A DNA stretch of 64,000 nucleotides from Domibacillus sp. PGB-M46 (GCF_022668875.1 NZ_JAKGCR010000001.1:62001-126000), one strand, 5' to 3'; counted from the stretch's first letter, positions 15,799-25,370 are shown. The notes: generated by a model not told the origin, from the sequence alone. Translations and numbers: made by a program.

Positions 15799-16980
15799 AT
15801 GAATGAACAATCCCCGCTCGTCCGTTTTTTAGGCGGACGCACAGCCCTATTCGTCTTAAGCCTTGTGCTTTTGCTTGGGCTTACTATTATGGTATATTCC
15901 CGAGTTTCCTTTATTTTCGACCCAATTTTCGGGTTTATCGGCACCGTTGCCCTCCCCGTTATTTTATCCATTGTTGGCTACTACTTATTAAGCCCGCTTG
16001 TAAATCTGCTGCAGCGCTATAAAATACAGCGCGGCTGGGGAATCTTAATTGTTTTCGTGGCGCTGTCCGGCCTGATTACCATTTTACTGGTGACTATCCT
16101 GCCTTTTTTGCGGGATCAGACTGAGGCGCTGATTGCTTCATTCCCAAGCTACGCCCGGCAGCTCGGCATGGATATCGATATGTGGGCACGCAACTCACCC
16201 TTTGAAGCACAATATATGGAAATCTCTAAAAATATGCAGACGAACGCTGAACAGTTTCTAGGATCCATTACGCAGAATTTTTCGGATTTTGCCGGACATA
16301 CGCTTGACAGTATTACGAATGTGATCGCTACACTCACTAATTTTATTGTCTCGCTCGTAACTGTGCCGTTTATTTTGTTTTACCTGCTAAAAGACGGCCA
16401 TAAGCTTTATAACGGCTTCCTTCATGTACTGCCGCCAAGAATGCGCGGCCGTACCGGGGCGATGCTGATTGAAATGGATGAACAGCTTCGCTCATATATT
16501 CAAGGACAAATGCTGGTGAGTCTTTGCATTGGAATTATGATGTACATCGGCTTTCTCATTATCGGCCTTGATTATGCGCTGCTGCTTGCGGCTATTGCCA
16601 GCGTAACAAGCGTCGTGCCATACCTCGGACCGGTCATTGCCATTACACCCGCGATTATTATTGCCATCGTGACGTCACCGTTTATGGTGGTAAAGCTTGC
16701 CTTAGTATGGACAGTTGTTCAGCTTTTAGAAGGCAAATTTATTTCTCCGCAAATTATGGGCAAATCGCTGCAAATTCACCCGGTTACTATTATTTTTGTT
16801 CTGCTGACGGCTGCCCACCTGTACGGCGTAGTTGGTGTATTGATCGGCCTGCCGACTTATGCACTTCTAAAAGTCATTGTTCAGTATATGTTTGGCTTAT
16901 TTAAAGCTCGTTATAACCGGTTTTCCGAAAAAGCGGATGATCAGTATGCTGTTGTTGAAACGGACGATGATCTTGTTTAA
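15799..16980 (+). CDS. AI-2E/PerM-family permease
   Basis: 393 aa with GAGGAG upstream and a TATAAT hexamer at 15735. Eight hydrophobic segments follow the family plan: two or three N-terminal spans, a long extracytoplasmic segment with LRDQTEALIASFPSYA, then five C-terminal spans with the conserved LDYALLLAAIASV and VPYLGPVIAI stretches and GKSLQIHPVTII. Members export or exchange small molecules; some handle autoinducer-2, others Na+/H+, so the substrate is open. The SigB-type promoter of the next gene overlaps its stop codon. Confidence 0.9.
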   Translation: MNEQSPLVRFLGGRTALFVLSLVLLLGLTIMVYSRVSFIFDPIFGFIGTVALPVILSIVGYYLLSPLVNLLQRYKIQRGWGILIVFVALSGLITILLVTILPFLRDQTEALIASFPSYARQLGMDIDMWARNSPFEAQYMEISKNMQTNAEQFLGSITQNFSDFAGHTLDSITNVIATLTNFIVSLVTVPFILFYLLKDGHKLYNGFLHVLPPRMRGRTGAMLIEMDEQLRSYIQGQMLVSLCIGIMMYIGFLIIGLDYALLLAAIASVTSVVPYLGPVIAITPAIIIAIVTSPFMVVKLALVWTVVQLLEGKFISPQIMGKSLQIHPVTIIFVLLTAAHLYGVVGVLIGLPTYALLKVIVQYMFGLFKARYNRFSEKADDQYAVVETDDDLV

Positions 16981-16999
16981 GACTATGGAGCCCGGGTAA
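16975..16999 (+). promoter_or_regulatory. SigB-type promoter of the CsbD gene
   Basis: GTTTAA, 13-base spacer, GGGTAA: a near-perfect match to the SigB consensus (GTTTAA / GGGTAT), 39 bases ahead of the CsbD start. The -35 box includes the stop codon of the permease gene. Confidence 0.75.
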
Positions 17000-17037
17000 A
17001 CATCTACTAGACGTATCAAAAAGGAGATGTTTTCATC

Positions 17038-17220
17038 ATGGCACATGACAACAATGGACTTGGCGACAAATTAAAAGGCGCCGTAAACAAAGCAAAAGGT
17101 GAAGTAAAAGACCAGGCAGGGAATGCAACAGACAACGCAAAAATGCAGGCAGAGGGAAAAGCCGATAAATTAAAAGGCGATGTGCAGAACCATATTGGTC
17201 ATGCGAAAGACCATCGTTAA
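17038..17220 (+). CDS. csbD: CsbD-like general stress protein
   Basis: 60 aa behind AAGGAG. Gly-, Lys- and Asp-rich with the repeated pattern DKLKGAVNKAKGEVKDQAG and KADKLKGDVQN typical of CsbD proteins, which are small, hydrophilic and abundant during stress. B. subtilis csbD is SigB-dependent, and a SigB-type promoter lies just upstream here. Biochemical role is unknown. A perfect terminator closes the single-gene transcript. Confidence 0.92.
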   Translation: MAHDNNGLGDKLKGAVNKAKGEVKDQAGNATDNAKMQAEGKADKLKGDVQNHIGHAKDHR

Positions 17221-17229
17221 CCACCTGCC

Positions 17230-17266
17230 AAAACACCCGCAGTGTAACAACTGCGGGTGTTTTTTT
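17230..17266 (+). terminator. Terminator of the CsbD gene
   Basis: AAAACACCCGCAGT and ACTGCGGGTGTTTT form a 14-bp perfect stem, with further T residues. Confidence 0.92.
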
Positions 17267-17286
17267 ACTTTCCATGGCTAATGTAC

Positions 17287-17321
17287 AAAAAGCAGCTTCC
17301 TGATTAGGAAGCCGCTTTTTT
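17287..17321 (-). terminator. Terminator of the RND pump gene
   Basis: AAAAAGCAGCTTCCT and AGGAAGCCGCTTTTT pair with one mismatch; on the minus strand the stem directly follows the stop codon and ends in T residues. Confidence 0.8.
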
Positions 17322-20300
17322 TATACTCTTTTTTTCATCCATTTGGATAGAACTTCATACACAATCGGCACAATAACAAGTGTCAGCAAAGTTGAACTTG
17401 TCAAGCCGCCGATTACAGTTACACCGAGGCCTTTTGAAATCAAGCCTCCTCCTTCGAGACCGAGTGCAAGCGGAAACAGAGCACCAATCGTCGCCAGCGC
17501 TGTCATTAAAATAGGGCGCAGACGCGTTGATCCTGCTTCGAGCAGCGCTTCACGCGTCGTTAAGCCTTCGCGTTCTTTATGAATCACCCGGTCAATCAGC
17601 ACGATTGCATTCGTTACTACAATCCCAATCAGCATAAGCGCACCAATCATAGAGGAAATACTGATTGTTTCGCCAGCAATCAAGAGCGCCACAAGCGCAC
17701 CGATAATAGCAAACGGCAGCGAGAACAAAATCGCGAATGGCGCGAGACCGCCGCCAAATGTAATGACGAGTACAAGATATACAATCGCGATCGCCGCCAG
17801 CATAGCAAGGCCAAGCTGCGTAAACGATTCATTAATATCCTGCGTTACACCGCCTATTTCTACATTTACACCTGCAGGCAAATCAAGGTTATCGAGTTTT
17901 TCCTGCAGTGAATTGGAGGCCGCAGATACATCGTCGCCTTTCAGTTCCCCGTTCACATCCACGAAAACTTTCCCATTACGGCGGGAAACCGTATCCGATG
18001 TTTCTCCTTCTTCTACTGTCATGACACTGCCGATTTTCACCGGCTGGCCGTTCATTGCTGAAACAGAACGGTTCGTGATATCGTCAATAGATTCATATGA
18101 CTGCGCAGGCACATCAATATAAACATTGACGTCTTCTCCATCCCTTTCAATAGTCGTTAAAATTGGGCGTTGCCGCACCGGGCTCAGCTCCATGGCGATT
18201 TGACCGGCCGTCAGGCCTGCTGCCGCCATTTTTTCTGGATCGGCAACCAGCGTGTATTCTTCATAGGCGTCTGCAAGACCCGTTTCCACCTTTTTAAAAT
18301 CACCGCTATCTTTCATCATCTCTTCTACATCTGCCACAACCGGCTCGATGTCTTCCAGCTCTTCGCCGTAAATATTAACGGCGACTTCATTACTTCCGGC
18401 GCTGGCCGAGAAGTCCTGCGACGCCCATTCTCCTTTAGAAACAGAGTCTTGCAAATCTTTGAGCGCGTCTTCTTTTTTCTGTGTAAAATCTTTTGTCTCT
18501 TCGTTATACATCACATAAAACATGGCGCTGTTCGATTGGCCCGGGTTCATCGGGTTTTCACTTCCGACTGAATACTGAACCGTCTCTACATCATCGGTAT
18601 CCATAAAGTAGCGCTCCGCGTCAGCCGCAATATCCGCTACTTCCTCCATTGTCTGTCCCGGCTCCGGAGCGTACGTGACAATAACCATTTTCTCTTCTTC
18701 ACTCGGCAGGAAGCTGACGCCGATCTTCGGCACTAAGAAAAAGCTGCCGATCAGGAGCACAACTGCCGTTAAAAATGTAATGATTTTATGATTTAAGGTC
18801 CAGTTCAGCACAGAACGGTAACCCGCAGCAAGCCGCCCTGGCTTTTCTTCGTGTGCTTTTGCTCTAACGCCGCGTTTAAACAGTGTATGGGCGAGCATGG
18901 GCACAATGGTGACAGCTACCAGGAGCGAGGCAAGCAGCGCGAACACAACCGTCAGCGCAAATGGAAGAAACAATTCTCCTACCGTTCCTTCTACCAGCCC
19001 AAGCGGCAGGAACACCGCAACGGTTACAATAGTGGAAGACATAATCGGCACGAACATTTCTTTTGTTGCTTCACGGATCAGTTCTTTTCCGCGTAGCGTC
19101 TCACCCTGAAGCGACAGACGCCGATAAATGTTTTCCACAACCACGATTGAATCATCAATTACGCGCCCAATGGCAACCGTCATTGCTCCAAGAGTCATAA
19201 CATTCAACGTAATGTCCATTTGTTTCAATAAAATTAATGCAATTAAAATCGACAGTGGAATCGAAATAACCGAGATAACCGTCGAGCGTACATCACGCAA
19301 AAACAGCATGATAATAATAACCGCAAAAAGAGCACCGAACAGCGCTTTGTTCAGCATTGTTTTTACAGATTCTTCAATTGGACCGCCCTGGTCAAAAGTA
19401 GAAGTAATGGTCAGGCCGTCCATATCACTTTCGAACTCATCTACTTTTTCTTTTACTGCGTTGACAACGTCCACTGTATTCGCATCGGCTGCTTTTACAA
19501 TTTGCAGGCCAATGGATTCCTGGCCGTTTGTCCGGGAAATCGATTCGGCTTTTCCGGTTAATTTCACCTCAGCGATATCCGACAGCTTGACCGGTCCGAT
19601 TGGAAGGTTCTGCAGATCTTCAAGCGTTGTAATATTGCCATCAACCATCACAGACTTTTCCGTGCTGCCAAATTCAAATAAGCCAAGTGGTGCTTGAATA
19701 TCAGCTCCTTGAATCATTTGAGTAACCGTGTCTTCATCCAGCTTCAGCTGGGCAAGCTTTGCCTGGTCAAACACAACGGCTGCTTCCTCTACCTGCTGGC
19801 CGGATATTTGAACCGAGGCCACACCTTCAGTGCCTTCAATTTCCGGCACAATCTCCTCTTCTACAAGTGTTGTCAGCTCTTCCAGAGACAGGTTTTGGTC
19901 TGAAAGACTGAGCGCCATGACCGGAAATGCATTAATGCTTAAACGCGATACGTCAGGCTCCTGCACGTTTTCTGGAAAATCCAGGCCCCCAAGTGCTTCT
20001 TTTGCTTCCTGTTCCGCTTTTTCCATATCCGTTGAGAAGCTGTATTCTATTTGGACAGAGGAAGCGTTTTGATAGGAAGTCGAGCTGACGACTTTTACGC
20101 CTCCTAAGTTTTGAAGCTGCTTTTCAATGGGTTCTGACACACTGTCCGCCACTTCTTCCGGCGTCGCTCCCGGATACACTGTTGTGACTGTCACAATTGG
20201 CGGCGTAATATTAGGAATCGTCTCAAGCTTCATAGAAAGCCCGGCATACAAACCAGCCGCAGTTATGATGATGGTCATCAGCCAGACGGCAAATTTGTTT

Positions 20301-20329
20301 TTTAAGACGAAGTTAATTAACGCGTTCAT
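17321..20329 (-). CDS. swrC: SwrC/YerP-type RND efflux permease
   Basis: 1002 aa. Twelve spans in the RND plan: one at 12-32, two large extracytoplasmic domains (about 33-330 and 550-830), and clusters at about 335-520 and 840-1000. The family motif around TM4 (MTVAIGRVIDDSIVVVEN) keeps the proton-relay Asp pair. B. subtilis SwrC exports surfactin and other amphiphiles without a periplasmic adaptor, and no adaptor gene is present here. The gene diverges from a TetR regulator with three shared operator copies between them, the same arrangement as yerO-yerP. Ribosome site GGAGAGGAAAT. Confidence 0.92.
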   Translation of the reverse strand: MNALINFVLKNKFAVWLMTIIITAAGLYAGLSMKLETIPNITPPIVTVTTVYPGATPEEVADSVSEPIEKQLQNLGGVKVVSSTSYQNASSVQIEYSFSTDMEKAEQEAKEALGGLDFPENVQEPDVSRLSINAFPVMALSLSDQNLSLEELTTLVEEEIVPEIEGTEGVASVQISGQQVEEAAVVFDQAKLAQLKLDEDTVTQMIQGADIQAPLGLFEFGSTEKSVMVDGNITTLEDLQNLPIGPVKLSDIAEVKLTGKAESISRTNGQESIGLQIVKAADANTVDVVNAVKEKVDEFESDMDGLTITSTFDQGGPIEESVKTMLNKALFGALFAVIIIMLFLRDVRSTVISVISIPLSILIALILLKQMDITLNVMTLGAMTVAIGRVIDDSIVVVENIYRRLSLQGETLRGKELIREATKEMFVPIMSSTIVTVAVFLPLGLVEGTVGELFLPFALTVVFALLASLLVAVTIVPMLAHTLFKRGVRAKAHEEKPGRLAAGYRSVLNWTLNHKIITFLTAVVLLIGSFFLVPKIGVSFLPSEEEKMVIVTYAPEPGQTMEEVADIAADAERYFMDTDDVETVQYSVGSENPMNPGQSNSAMFYVMYNEETKDFTQKKEDALKDLQDSVSKGEWASQDFSASAGSNEVAVNIYGEELEDIEPVVADVEEMMKDSGDFKKVETGLADAYEEYTLVADPEKMAAAGLTAGQIAMELSPVRQRPILTTIERDGEDVNVYIDVPAQSYESIDDITNRSVSAMNGQPVKIGSVMTVEEGETSDTVSRRNGKVFVDVNGELKGDDVSAASNSLQEKLDNLDLPAGVNVEIGGVTQDINESFTQLGLAMLAAIAIVYLVLVITFGGGLAPFAILFSLPFAIIGALVALLIAGETISISSMIGALMLIGIVVTNAIVLIDRVIHKEREGLTTREALLEAGSTRLRPILMTALATIGALFPLALGLEGGGLISKGLGVTVIGGLTSSTLLTLVIVPIVYEVLSKWMKKRV

Positions 20330-20344
20330 ATTTCCTCTCCTTTA

Positions 20345-20358
20345 TGACCAACCGGTCA
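20345..20358. promoter_or_regulatory. TetR operator copy 1
   Basis: TGACCAACCGGTCA fits TGAC-N6-GTCA, 16 bases upstream of the pump start codon. Confidence 0.75.
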
Positions 20359-20377
20359 GTTCTCTTTTCAATATATA

Positions 20378-20391
20378 TGACTAGTCGGTCA
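20378..20391. promoter_or_regulatory. TetR operator copy 2
   Basis: TGACTAGTCGGTCA fits TGAC-N6-GTCA, 33 bases (about three helical turns) from copy 1. Confidence 0.75.
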
Positions 20392-20421
20392 ACCGTCAAA
20401 TAATTTCCGGTTTCAAAACTA

Positions 20422-20435
20422 TGACTTGTGGGTCA
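20422..20435. promoter_or_regulatory. TetR operator copy 3
   Basis: TGACTTGTGGGTCA fits TGAC-N6-GTCA, 44 bases from copy 2 and 24 bases ahead of the tetR start, placing it over that gene's promoter. Confidence 0.75.
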
Positions 20436-20459
20436 TAATAGAAGTAGAGGTGAACGTCT

Positions 20460-21302
20460 ATGACTGAGAAAGAACAACGAATTATCGAAGAATCCCTTAA
20501 ACTATTTGCCCAGAAAGGCTTTGCTGCCACTTCCATACAAGAAATCGCTACCGCCTGCGACATATCAAAAGGTGCTTTTTATCTTCACTTTAAATCCAAA
20601 GAAGCATTGCTGTTAGCGGTTCTGCATTATTACTTTGATTTGTTATCAGCTAAAATCAAGACGATTGAATCTGAAAACTTGTCGCCGCGCGAAAAGTTTG
20701 TAAAGCAAATTGAATGCCAAATGCGTGAGATTCAACAACATAAAGAGTTTCTTATCATGCAGGCACGTGAAAATGCAATTCCATTCAATGACGATATCGA
20801 AGCGTTTATTTTCAAAATGCGTACGGAGACGCATCAACTTTATCGAAACCGGCTGATCGGTATGTATGGACGCGAGATTGAACCGTACTTTTGGGACTTG
20901 TCCGCTGCACTTCAAGGCATCCAGCATGCGTTTCTGCATATGACACTTGTAGATGGAATAGAGCTGGATGTTCATTCATTTGCGGAGTTTCTATTAGATA
21001 GTGCCGATGATTTGCAGGCCGGGCTCAAGCGCCGTGCCAAGCCGCCTGTGATCGACTCGCAAATCATGGAAAATTTGTTTAAGCATCACTTGAACGACGA
21101 TCTTTTTGTTCTTTGGCTGTCTGATTTAAAACAGGAAAACTGGTCTGATGACATCCTCGTTTCGCTTGATGTAATCGAACAGGAACTCCAAAGCAGCAGT
21201 CCGCGGCCCGCTGTGCTGCGCGGTATGCTTGCCAACCTGACCGAAGAACCCAGCCTCCACGAGTTTATGCAGGCTGTGAAAAACTATTACAAACTTGGGT
21301 AA
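20460..21302 (+). CDS. yerO: TetR/AcrR regulator of the RND pump
   Basis: 280 aa, unusually long for TetR but like B. subtilis YerO. The N-terminal helix-turn-helix is standard: AQKGFAATSIQEIATACDIS then KGAFYLHFKSKEALL. The remaining 220 residues form an extended ligand domain. It is divergent from the pump gene, and three TGAC-N6-GTCA palindromes in the shared 130-base region suggest it represses both. The ligand is probably an amphipathic export substrate. Ribosome site GTAGAGGTG. A terminator follows. Confidence 0.88.
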   Translation: MTEKEQRIIEESLKLFAQKGFAATSIQEIATACDISKGAFYLHFKSKEALLLAVLHYYFDLLSAKIKTIESENLSPREKFVKQIECQMREIQQHKEFLIMQARENAIPFNDDIEAFIFKMRTETHQLYRNRLIGMYGREIEPYFWDLSAALQGIQHAFLHMTLVDGIELDVHSFAEFLLDSADDLQAGLKRRAKPPVIDSQIMENLFKHHLNDDLFVLWLSDLKQENWSDDILVSLDVIEQELQSSSPRPAVLRGMLANLTEEPSLHEFMQAVKNYYKLG

Positions 21303-21318
21303 CGGATCGTTTCATAGG

Positions 21319-21350
21319 AAAAGCCCTGGCAGGAATGCCAGGGCTTTTCT
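21319..21350. terminator. Terminator between tetR and the convergent gene
   Basis: AAAAGCCCTGGCA and TGCCAGGGCTTTT form a 13-bp perfect stem with A- and T-runs on the two sides. Confidence 0.9.
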
Positions 21351-21829
21351 TACTTCGACTGCGGCTGGAATCCTTCTTCCAGCAAATAACGCTCTGCTTC
21401 TTTAAACGATTCAAAGCTTTCTTCCAAATTTAAACCTGTGTACACATTCCACAGCTCATCTTCATTTGCAAGCAACAGCACTTGTCCTTCACGGTTTTTC
21501 CATTCCGTTTCTTTCACAAGCTCCTCCTGCTCAATGGCTTCGTCTTCTGGTTTATCTGACAAATACCGGATCGAATCCGATACCGCTGCCCGGAGTTCAC
21601 TTTCTGAAAAGTCCCGAATATTGATAAGCCCTTTTGAATCAGCGTCATACCCCGGCAAGTCGCCTACAAAAACAAATCCATTCCCATTAGGATGCAGGTG
21701 ATATACCACCACTGTTTTTTCATACAAACTTTCCTCAAAATGGTAATTAACACGCTTCAAAGACACATCTTTCGCTGTCAGCTGTGGAAATGTCGCAAGA
21801 ATCGCTTTTTTTTCTTCAAATGTAAGCAT
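21350..21829 (-). CDS. Conserved-looking cytoplasmic protein, unknown
   Basis: 159 aa with AGAGGCG upstream. Acidic and soluble, without signal peptide, spans or cysteines. Features seen are [20 protein letters not shown], then [20 protein letters not shown], an acidic helix and a C-terminal helical segment [20 protein letters not shown]. The pattern of strands then helices suggests a small alpha/beta fold. It is monocistronic between two convergent or divergent neighbours. I do not recognise the family. Confidence 0.7.
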   Translation of the reverse strand: MLTFEEKKAILATFPQLTAKDVSLKRVNYHFEESLYEKTVVVYHLHPNGNGFVFVGDLPGYDADSKGLINIRDFSESELRAAVSDSIRYLSDKPEDEAIEQEELVKETEWKNREGQVLLLANEDELWNVYTGLNLEESFESFKEAERYLLEEGFQPQSK

Positions 21830-22012
21830 GGTACGCCTCTTTTCTTTTTAGATGACCGTAGTATATCATTTGCGGCCCCGCTTTTAAAATTAAATAAAAT
21901 ATTTATCACTTCTCCCAGAAAGCTGGCCAAAGGAGCTAAATATTTATCATTTTTTGCCGAAATACATAGCAAGATATCGACATATTACGACAAAAACCAG
22001 GAGGTTATACCT

Positions 22013-23719
22013 ATGAAGCATTTAAAAATCGGACAAAAAATGCTCGTTCTAATCATAACGGCTGTTCTTTTTTTGCTAATGATCGGCGGTACCAGCTATT
22101 TCTTTTTGAATCAGACAGCCGAAAAGTCGAAGGAGATATATGAAAATAAACTGGTTTCCATTCAAAACATCGGCCAAATCCGGACAAACAACCGGGCCAT
22201 CACGGCTTATACACTGGAATTAATGATCACTACTGATTCAAACATGAACCAGGAGCTCCGCCAGAAAACGGAAAGCTTGATTGATGAAAACAACAAGCTC
22301 ATGGAAGACTACCTGAACGCCAGCAAATCCGATCCGAAAGAACTTGAACTGGCTGAGCCATTTGTAGAAGAATTTAAAACGTTCAGTGAAAAAGCAATCG
22401 ATGCTCAAATTCTCGCTGGACAAAATAAAAATAAAGAAGCCTACGAGCAGTACTTAGCAGAGGTAGAACCTGCACGTGCAAAAATGACAGAGCTTGGCAC
22501 TCAATTAAGCAATTATAATCGAGACACGGCGGCTGTATTAAACAAAGAAAACCAGGAAAGCGCCCAAAAAGCGAACGCTATTATTTTAATCGCTTCTCTT
22601 CTTTCCATTCTTCTTTTCGCAGGACTTGCGATTTTGATTTCCCGGATGATTACTCACCCTATTCGGGCCATTCAGGAATTAATGAGCCAGGCCCAAAAAG
22701 GAGATTTAACTGTTGCCGGAACGTATGCTTCTCGTGACGAGCTCGGCCAGCTGACTGCGTCCTTCAATGACATGACGAACGGACTGCGCGATGTGATTCG
22801 GCAGGTCGCTGAAACAGCGGAGCAGGTTGCGGCTTCCTCGGAAGAGCTCAATGCGAATTCAGAGGAAACAACACGCGCGACCGAATTGATCGCAAACACA
22901 ATGGAAGAAATGGCAAGTGGGTCGGACAGCCAGCTGCGTCAAGTGTCTGACACAACGGCAACGATGAACGAACTGGCAGACGGCGTTCAGCAAATCGCCC
23001 GCAATGCGCACTCTGTCTCCGAAACAGCTGCCGGGGCCATTGAACGCGCAACTGCTGGAAACACGTCGATCCGCCAGGCCGTTAACCAAATGGGGTCCAT
23101 TAATACAACATTCGACGGGCTTTCCGGTGTTATTCAAGGTCTCGGCCGCCGTTCAAACGAAATTGGCCAGATTATTGACTCTATTACAGCGATCGCTGCC
23201 CAAACGAATCTGCTTGCGCTGAATGCAGCGATTGAAGCGGCACGGGCCGGCGAACAAGGCCGCGGATTTGCGGTGGTGGCGGATGAAGTTCGTAAGCTTG
23301 CTGAAGAATCTGCCCAGTCAGCCAGCCAAATTTCCGAGCTGATTTCCGCTATTCAAGCAGAAACCGCCCAAGCTGTCGAAGCGATGAAATCAGCCACGGC
23401 TGAAGTACAGGGCGGTATTGATGTGGTGCATAATGCGGGCGGCTCGTTTGCAGATATTACTTCTGCAATCGGCGACGTAACCGGTCAAATCCAGGAGGTA
23501 TCCGCCGCTGTCCAGCAAATGGCTGCCGGCACTGAGCAAGTTGTTGCAAGCATGGATCAAATTCATTCTATCTCAGAAAAAGCTGCTGCCAGCACGGAAA
23601 ATGTCTCGGCGGCATCCGAGGAGCAGATGGCCTCTATGGAGGAAATCGCTGCTTCTGCCCGTTCCTTAGCCGTAATGGCAACCCATCTTCAAGAGATGAC
23701 CCGACGCTTTACCGTTTAA
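22013..23719 (+). CDS. Methyl-accepting chemotaxis protein with four-helix-bundle sensor
   Basis: 568 aa. The frame is open for 107 codons upstream, but AGGAGG eight bases before the ATG at 22013 sets the start. A span at about 11-31 is followed by an all-helical sensor of about 160 residues of 4HB_MCP type ([19 protein letters not shown]), a second span near 190-212, HAMP ([20 protein letters not shown] region) and the signalling coil with [20 protein letters not shown]. It should report to CheW/CheA. The ligand is unknown. A terminator follows at once. Confidence 0.9.
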   Translation: MKHLKIGQKMLVLIITAVLFLLMIGGTSYFFLNQTAEKSKEIYENKLVSIQNIGQIRTNNRAITAYTLELMITTDSNMNQELRQKTESLIDENNKLMEDYLNASKSDPKELELAEPFVEEFKTFSEKAIDAQILAGQNKNKEAYEQYLAEVEPARAKMTELGTQLSNYNRDTAAVLNKENQESAQKANAIILIASLLSILLFAGLAILISRMITHPIRAIQELMSQAQKGDLTVAGTYASRDELGQLTASFNDMTNGLRDVIRQVAETAEQVAASSEELNANSEETTRATELIANTMEEMASGSDSQLRQVSDTTATMNELADGVQQIARNAHSVSETAAGAIERATAGNTSIRQAVNQMGSINTTFDGLSGVIQGLGRRSNEIGQIIDSITAIAAQTNLLALNAAIEAARAGEQGRGFAVVADEVRKLAEESAQSASQISELISAIQAETAQAVEAMKSATAEVQGGIDVVHNAGGSFADITSAIGDVTGQIQEVSAAVQQMAAGTEQVVASMDQIHSISEKAAASTENVSAASEEQMASMEEIAASARSLAVMATHLQEMTRRFTV

Positions 23720-23720
23720 T

Positions 23721-23756
23721 AAAAAAGCAGTCTCTTTACCGAGACTGCTTTTTTAA
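23721..23756. terminator. Terminator shared by the chemoreceptor and signal peptidase genes
   Basis: AAAAAAGCAGTCTC and GAGACTGCTTTTTT pair perfectly around 6 bases between convergent genes; it overlaps the signal peptidase stop codon. Confidence 0.9.
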
Positions 23757-24289
23757 TAGGTCTGGATTGAGGACAATGGGTAAAACCGCAGCTGCACTTC
23801 TCCGTTCACACTGTTCTCCGGGATCAGCCCGAACGCGCGGCTGTCTTTGCTGACTCGGCGGTTATCGCCCATTACAAATAAATATCCGTCCGGAACCCGG
23901 TCATACCCGGTTTTTTCCTTTAAAGTAAAGTCACCCATCAGCTTTTCACCGGGCATCAGCCCGTCCCGGTTTTCATCTAAATACGGCTCCTCTGTTGCTT
24001 TTCCATTCACGTACAGCACGTCATTTTTCACCTCAATCGAATCTCCCGGTACTCCGATAACCCGCTTAATATAATGTTCATCCGCATCCGGCGCATTAAA
24101 TACGATTTGATCAAACCGATCAATCTTCGTTGTTTTGGTAATAATGACTTTATCATCGTCCTCAAATGTCGGTGCCATGGATTCTCCGTGTACAATAATA
24201 CTTGAAAATAAAAAGTAGCGTACAGCACCTGCTATGATGACCGCCATGGCAATCGACTTTATCCACGAAATGACTTCGCTCCAATTCAT
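23753..24289 (-). CDS. sipS: Signal peptidase I
   Basis: 178 aa, the size of Bacillus Sip proteins. A single N-terminal span (about 8-30) leaves the catalytic domain outside. The Ser-Lys dyad is Ser37 in HGESMAP and Lys75 in YIKRVIGVPGD; the C-terminal box GDNRRVSKDSR is intact. It cleaves Sec and Tat signal peptides from exported proteins. Several paralogues are usual in Bacilli and I cannot say which one this is. It is monocistronic. Confidence 0.93.
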   Translation of the reverse strand: MNWSEVISWIKSIAMAVIIAGAVRYFLFSSIIVHGESMAPTFEDDDKVIITKTTKIDRFDQIVFNAPDADEHYIKRVIGVPGDSIEVKNDVLYVNGKATEEPYLDENRDGLMPGEKLMGDFTLKEKTGYDRVPDGYLFVMGDNRRVSKDSRAFGLIPENSVNGEVQLRFYPLSSIQTY

Positions 24290-24401
24290 GTAATTCTTCC
24301 CTTCCTTTTTCAGTTGAAGTCATGCCTTTTCTTTATTGTATCAAACCGAATCCTTTCCATGCCAGAATCACCCTTTTTAAAACAGACAACTGCAAGAATA
24401 T

Positions 24402-24427
24402 GTTTAGCCATCTTTTGGAAAGGTTAA
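24402..24427 (+). promoter_or_regulatory. Candidate SigB promoter of the stress dehydrogenase
   Basis: GTTTAG, 14-base spacer, GGTTAA, 37 bases before the start codon. It has one mismatch in the -35 box and two in the -10 box relative to GTTTAA / GGGTAT. Confidence 0.5.
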
Positions 24428-24463
24428 GGTACTATTGTGTACAAAAAGAAGGAGGAGATCCAG

Positions 24464-25330
24464 ATGAATATTTATGAACAGCAAAAAAACGGCCAGCCGG
24501 CGCAGTCACAGTCCAAGCAGCCCGGAATTGAATCTCAAATGGAGCCCCGCCCGATTCAGCCGACTAACTACATAGGCAGCGGCAAGCTAAAGAACCGTGT
24601 AGCGCTGATTACAGGCGGTGACAGCGGAATTGGCCGTGCTGTTGCTATTGCCTATGCTAAAGAAGGTGCTCATGTGGCGGTTAACTACCTTGAAGAACAT
24701 AGTGACGCTGAAGAAACAAAGCAGCTTATTGAAGCGGAAGGTGTACGCTGTCTCCTGCTCCCTGGCGACGTTTCAAAAGAAGATACATGCAAGGAGCTCA
24801 TAGAGAAAACAGTGAGCGAGCTGGGAAAACTCGATATTCTCGTAAATAATGCAGCGATTCAGTTTCCAACACAAAACATTGAAGACATTACTGAAGAACA
24901 GTGGGATAAAACATTCCGTACCAATATGTATTCCGTTTTTTTTATGAGCAAGCATGCGGTGCCGCATTTAAAACAAGGCAGCGCCATTATTTCCACCACT
25001 TCTATTAATCCTTATATCGGCAACCCAACCTTAATGGATTACACAGCAACAAAAGGGGCGATCGTCGGCTTTACACGCAGCCTGGCGCAAAACCTGGCGC
25101 CAAAAGGCATCCGTGTGAATATGGTGGCGCCCGGTCCTATTTGGACACCGCTTATCCCGGCCACATTTGAAGGTGAGAAAGTCGCCGAATTTGGAACAAA
25201 TACCCCGCTCGGGCGTCCCGGACAGCCGGCAGACCATGCAGGCGCATATGTGCTGCTTGCATCTGATGAAGGGGCTTATATTACCGGACAATGTATTCAT
25301 ATCAATGGCGGTATGGCGATGTCTTCTTGA
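24464..25330 (+). CDS. Short-chain dehydrogenase, general stress protein 39 group (YdaD-like)
   Basis: 288 aa from the ATG after AAGGAGGAG. The protein has the long N-terminal extension typical of YdaD/YhxC/YhxD (QSKQPGIESQMEPRPIQP then NYIGSGKLKNRVALITGG). The Rossmann motif GGDSGIGR, NNAA, the catalytic Ser in STTSINPY and YTATKGA with Tyr-Lys are all present. Homologues in B. subtilis are SigB-dependent, and a SigB-like promoter lies upstream. The physiological substrate is unknown. A hairpin separates it from the epimerase gene. Confidence 0.9.
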   Translation: MNIYEQQKNGQPAQSQSKQPGIESQMEPRPIQPTNYIGSGKLKNRVALITGGDSGIGRAVAIAYAKEGAHVAVNYLEEHSDAEETKQLIEAEGVRCLLLPGDVSKEDTCKELIEKTVSELGKLDILVNNAAIQFPTQNIEDITEEQWDKTFRTNMYSVFFMSKHAVPHLKQGSAIISTTSINPYIGNPTLMDYTATKGAIVGFTRSLAQNLAPKGIRVNMVAPGPIWTPLIPATFEGEKVAEFGTNTPLGRPGQPADHAGAYVLLASDEGAYITGQCIHINGGMAMSS

Positions 25331-25338
25331 TCATTCCA

Positions 25339-25370
25339 GGCAGAAAAGCAGACCGCTTTTCTGCCCTTTT
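25339..25370 (+). terminator. Terminator or attenuator between dehydrogenase and epimerase genes
   Basis: GGCAGAAAAGC and GCTTTTCTGCC pair perfectly around 5 bases, followed by only four T residues, so read-through to the next gene is possible. Confidence 0.7.

Noticed and set aside
17579-20072. Plus-strand frames opposite the RND pump gene
   Set aside because: They are antisense shadows of a well-supported gene and lack ribosome sites.
21692-22012. 107-codon N-terminal extension of the second chemoreceptor
   Set aside because: A strong AGGAGG and a typical first membrane span place the start at 22013; the extension overlaps the divergent gene.
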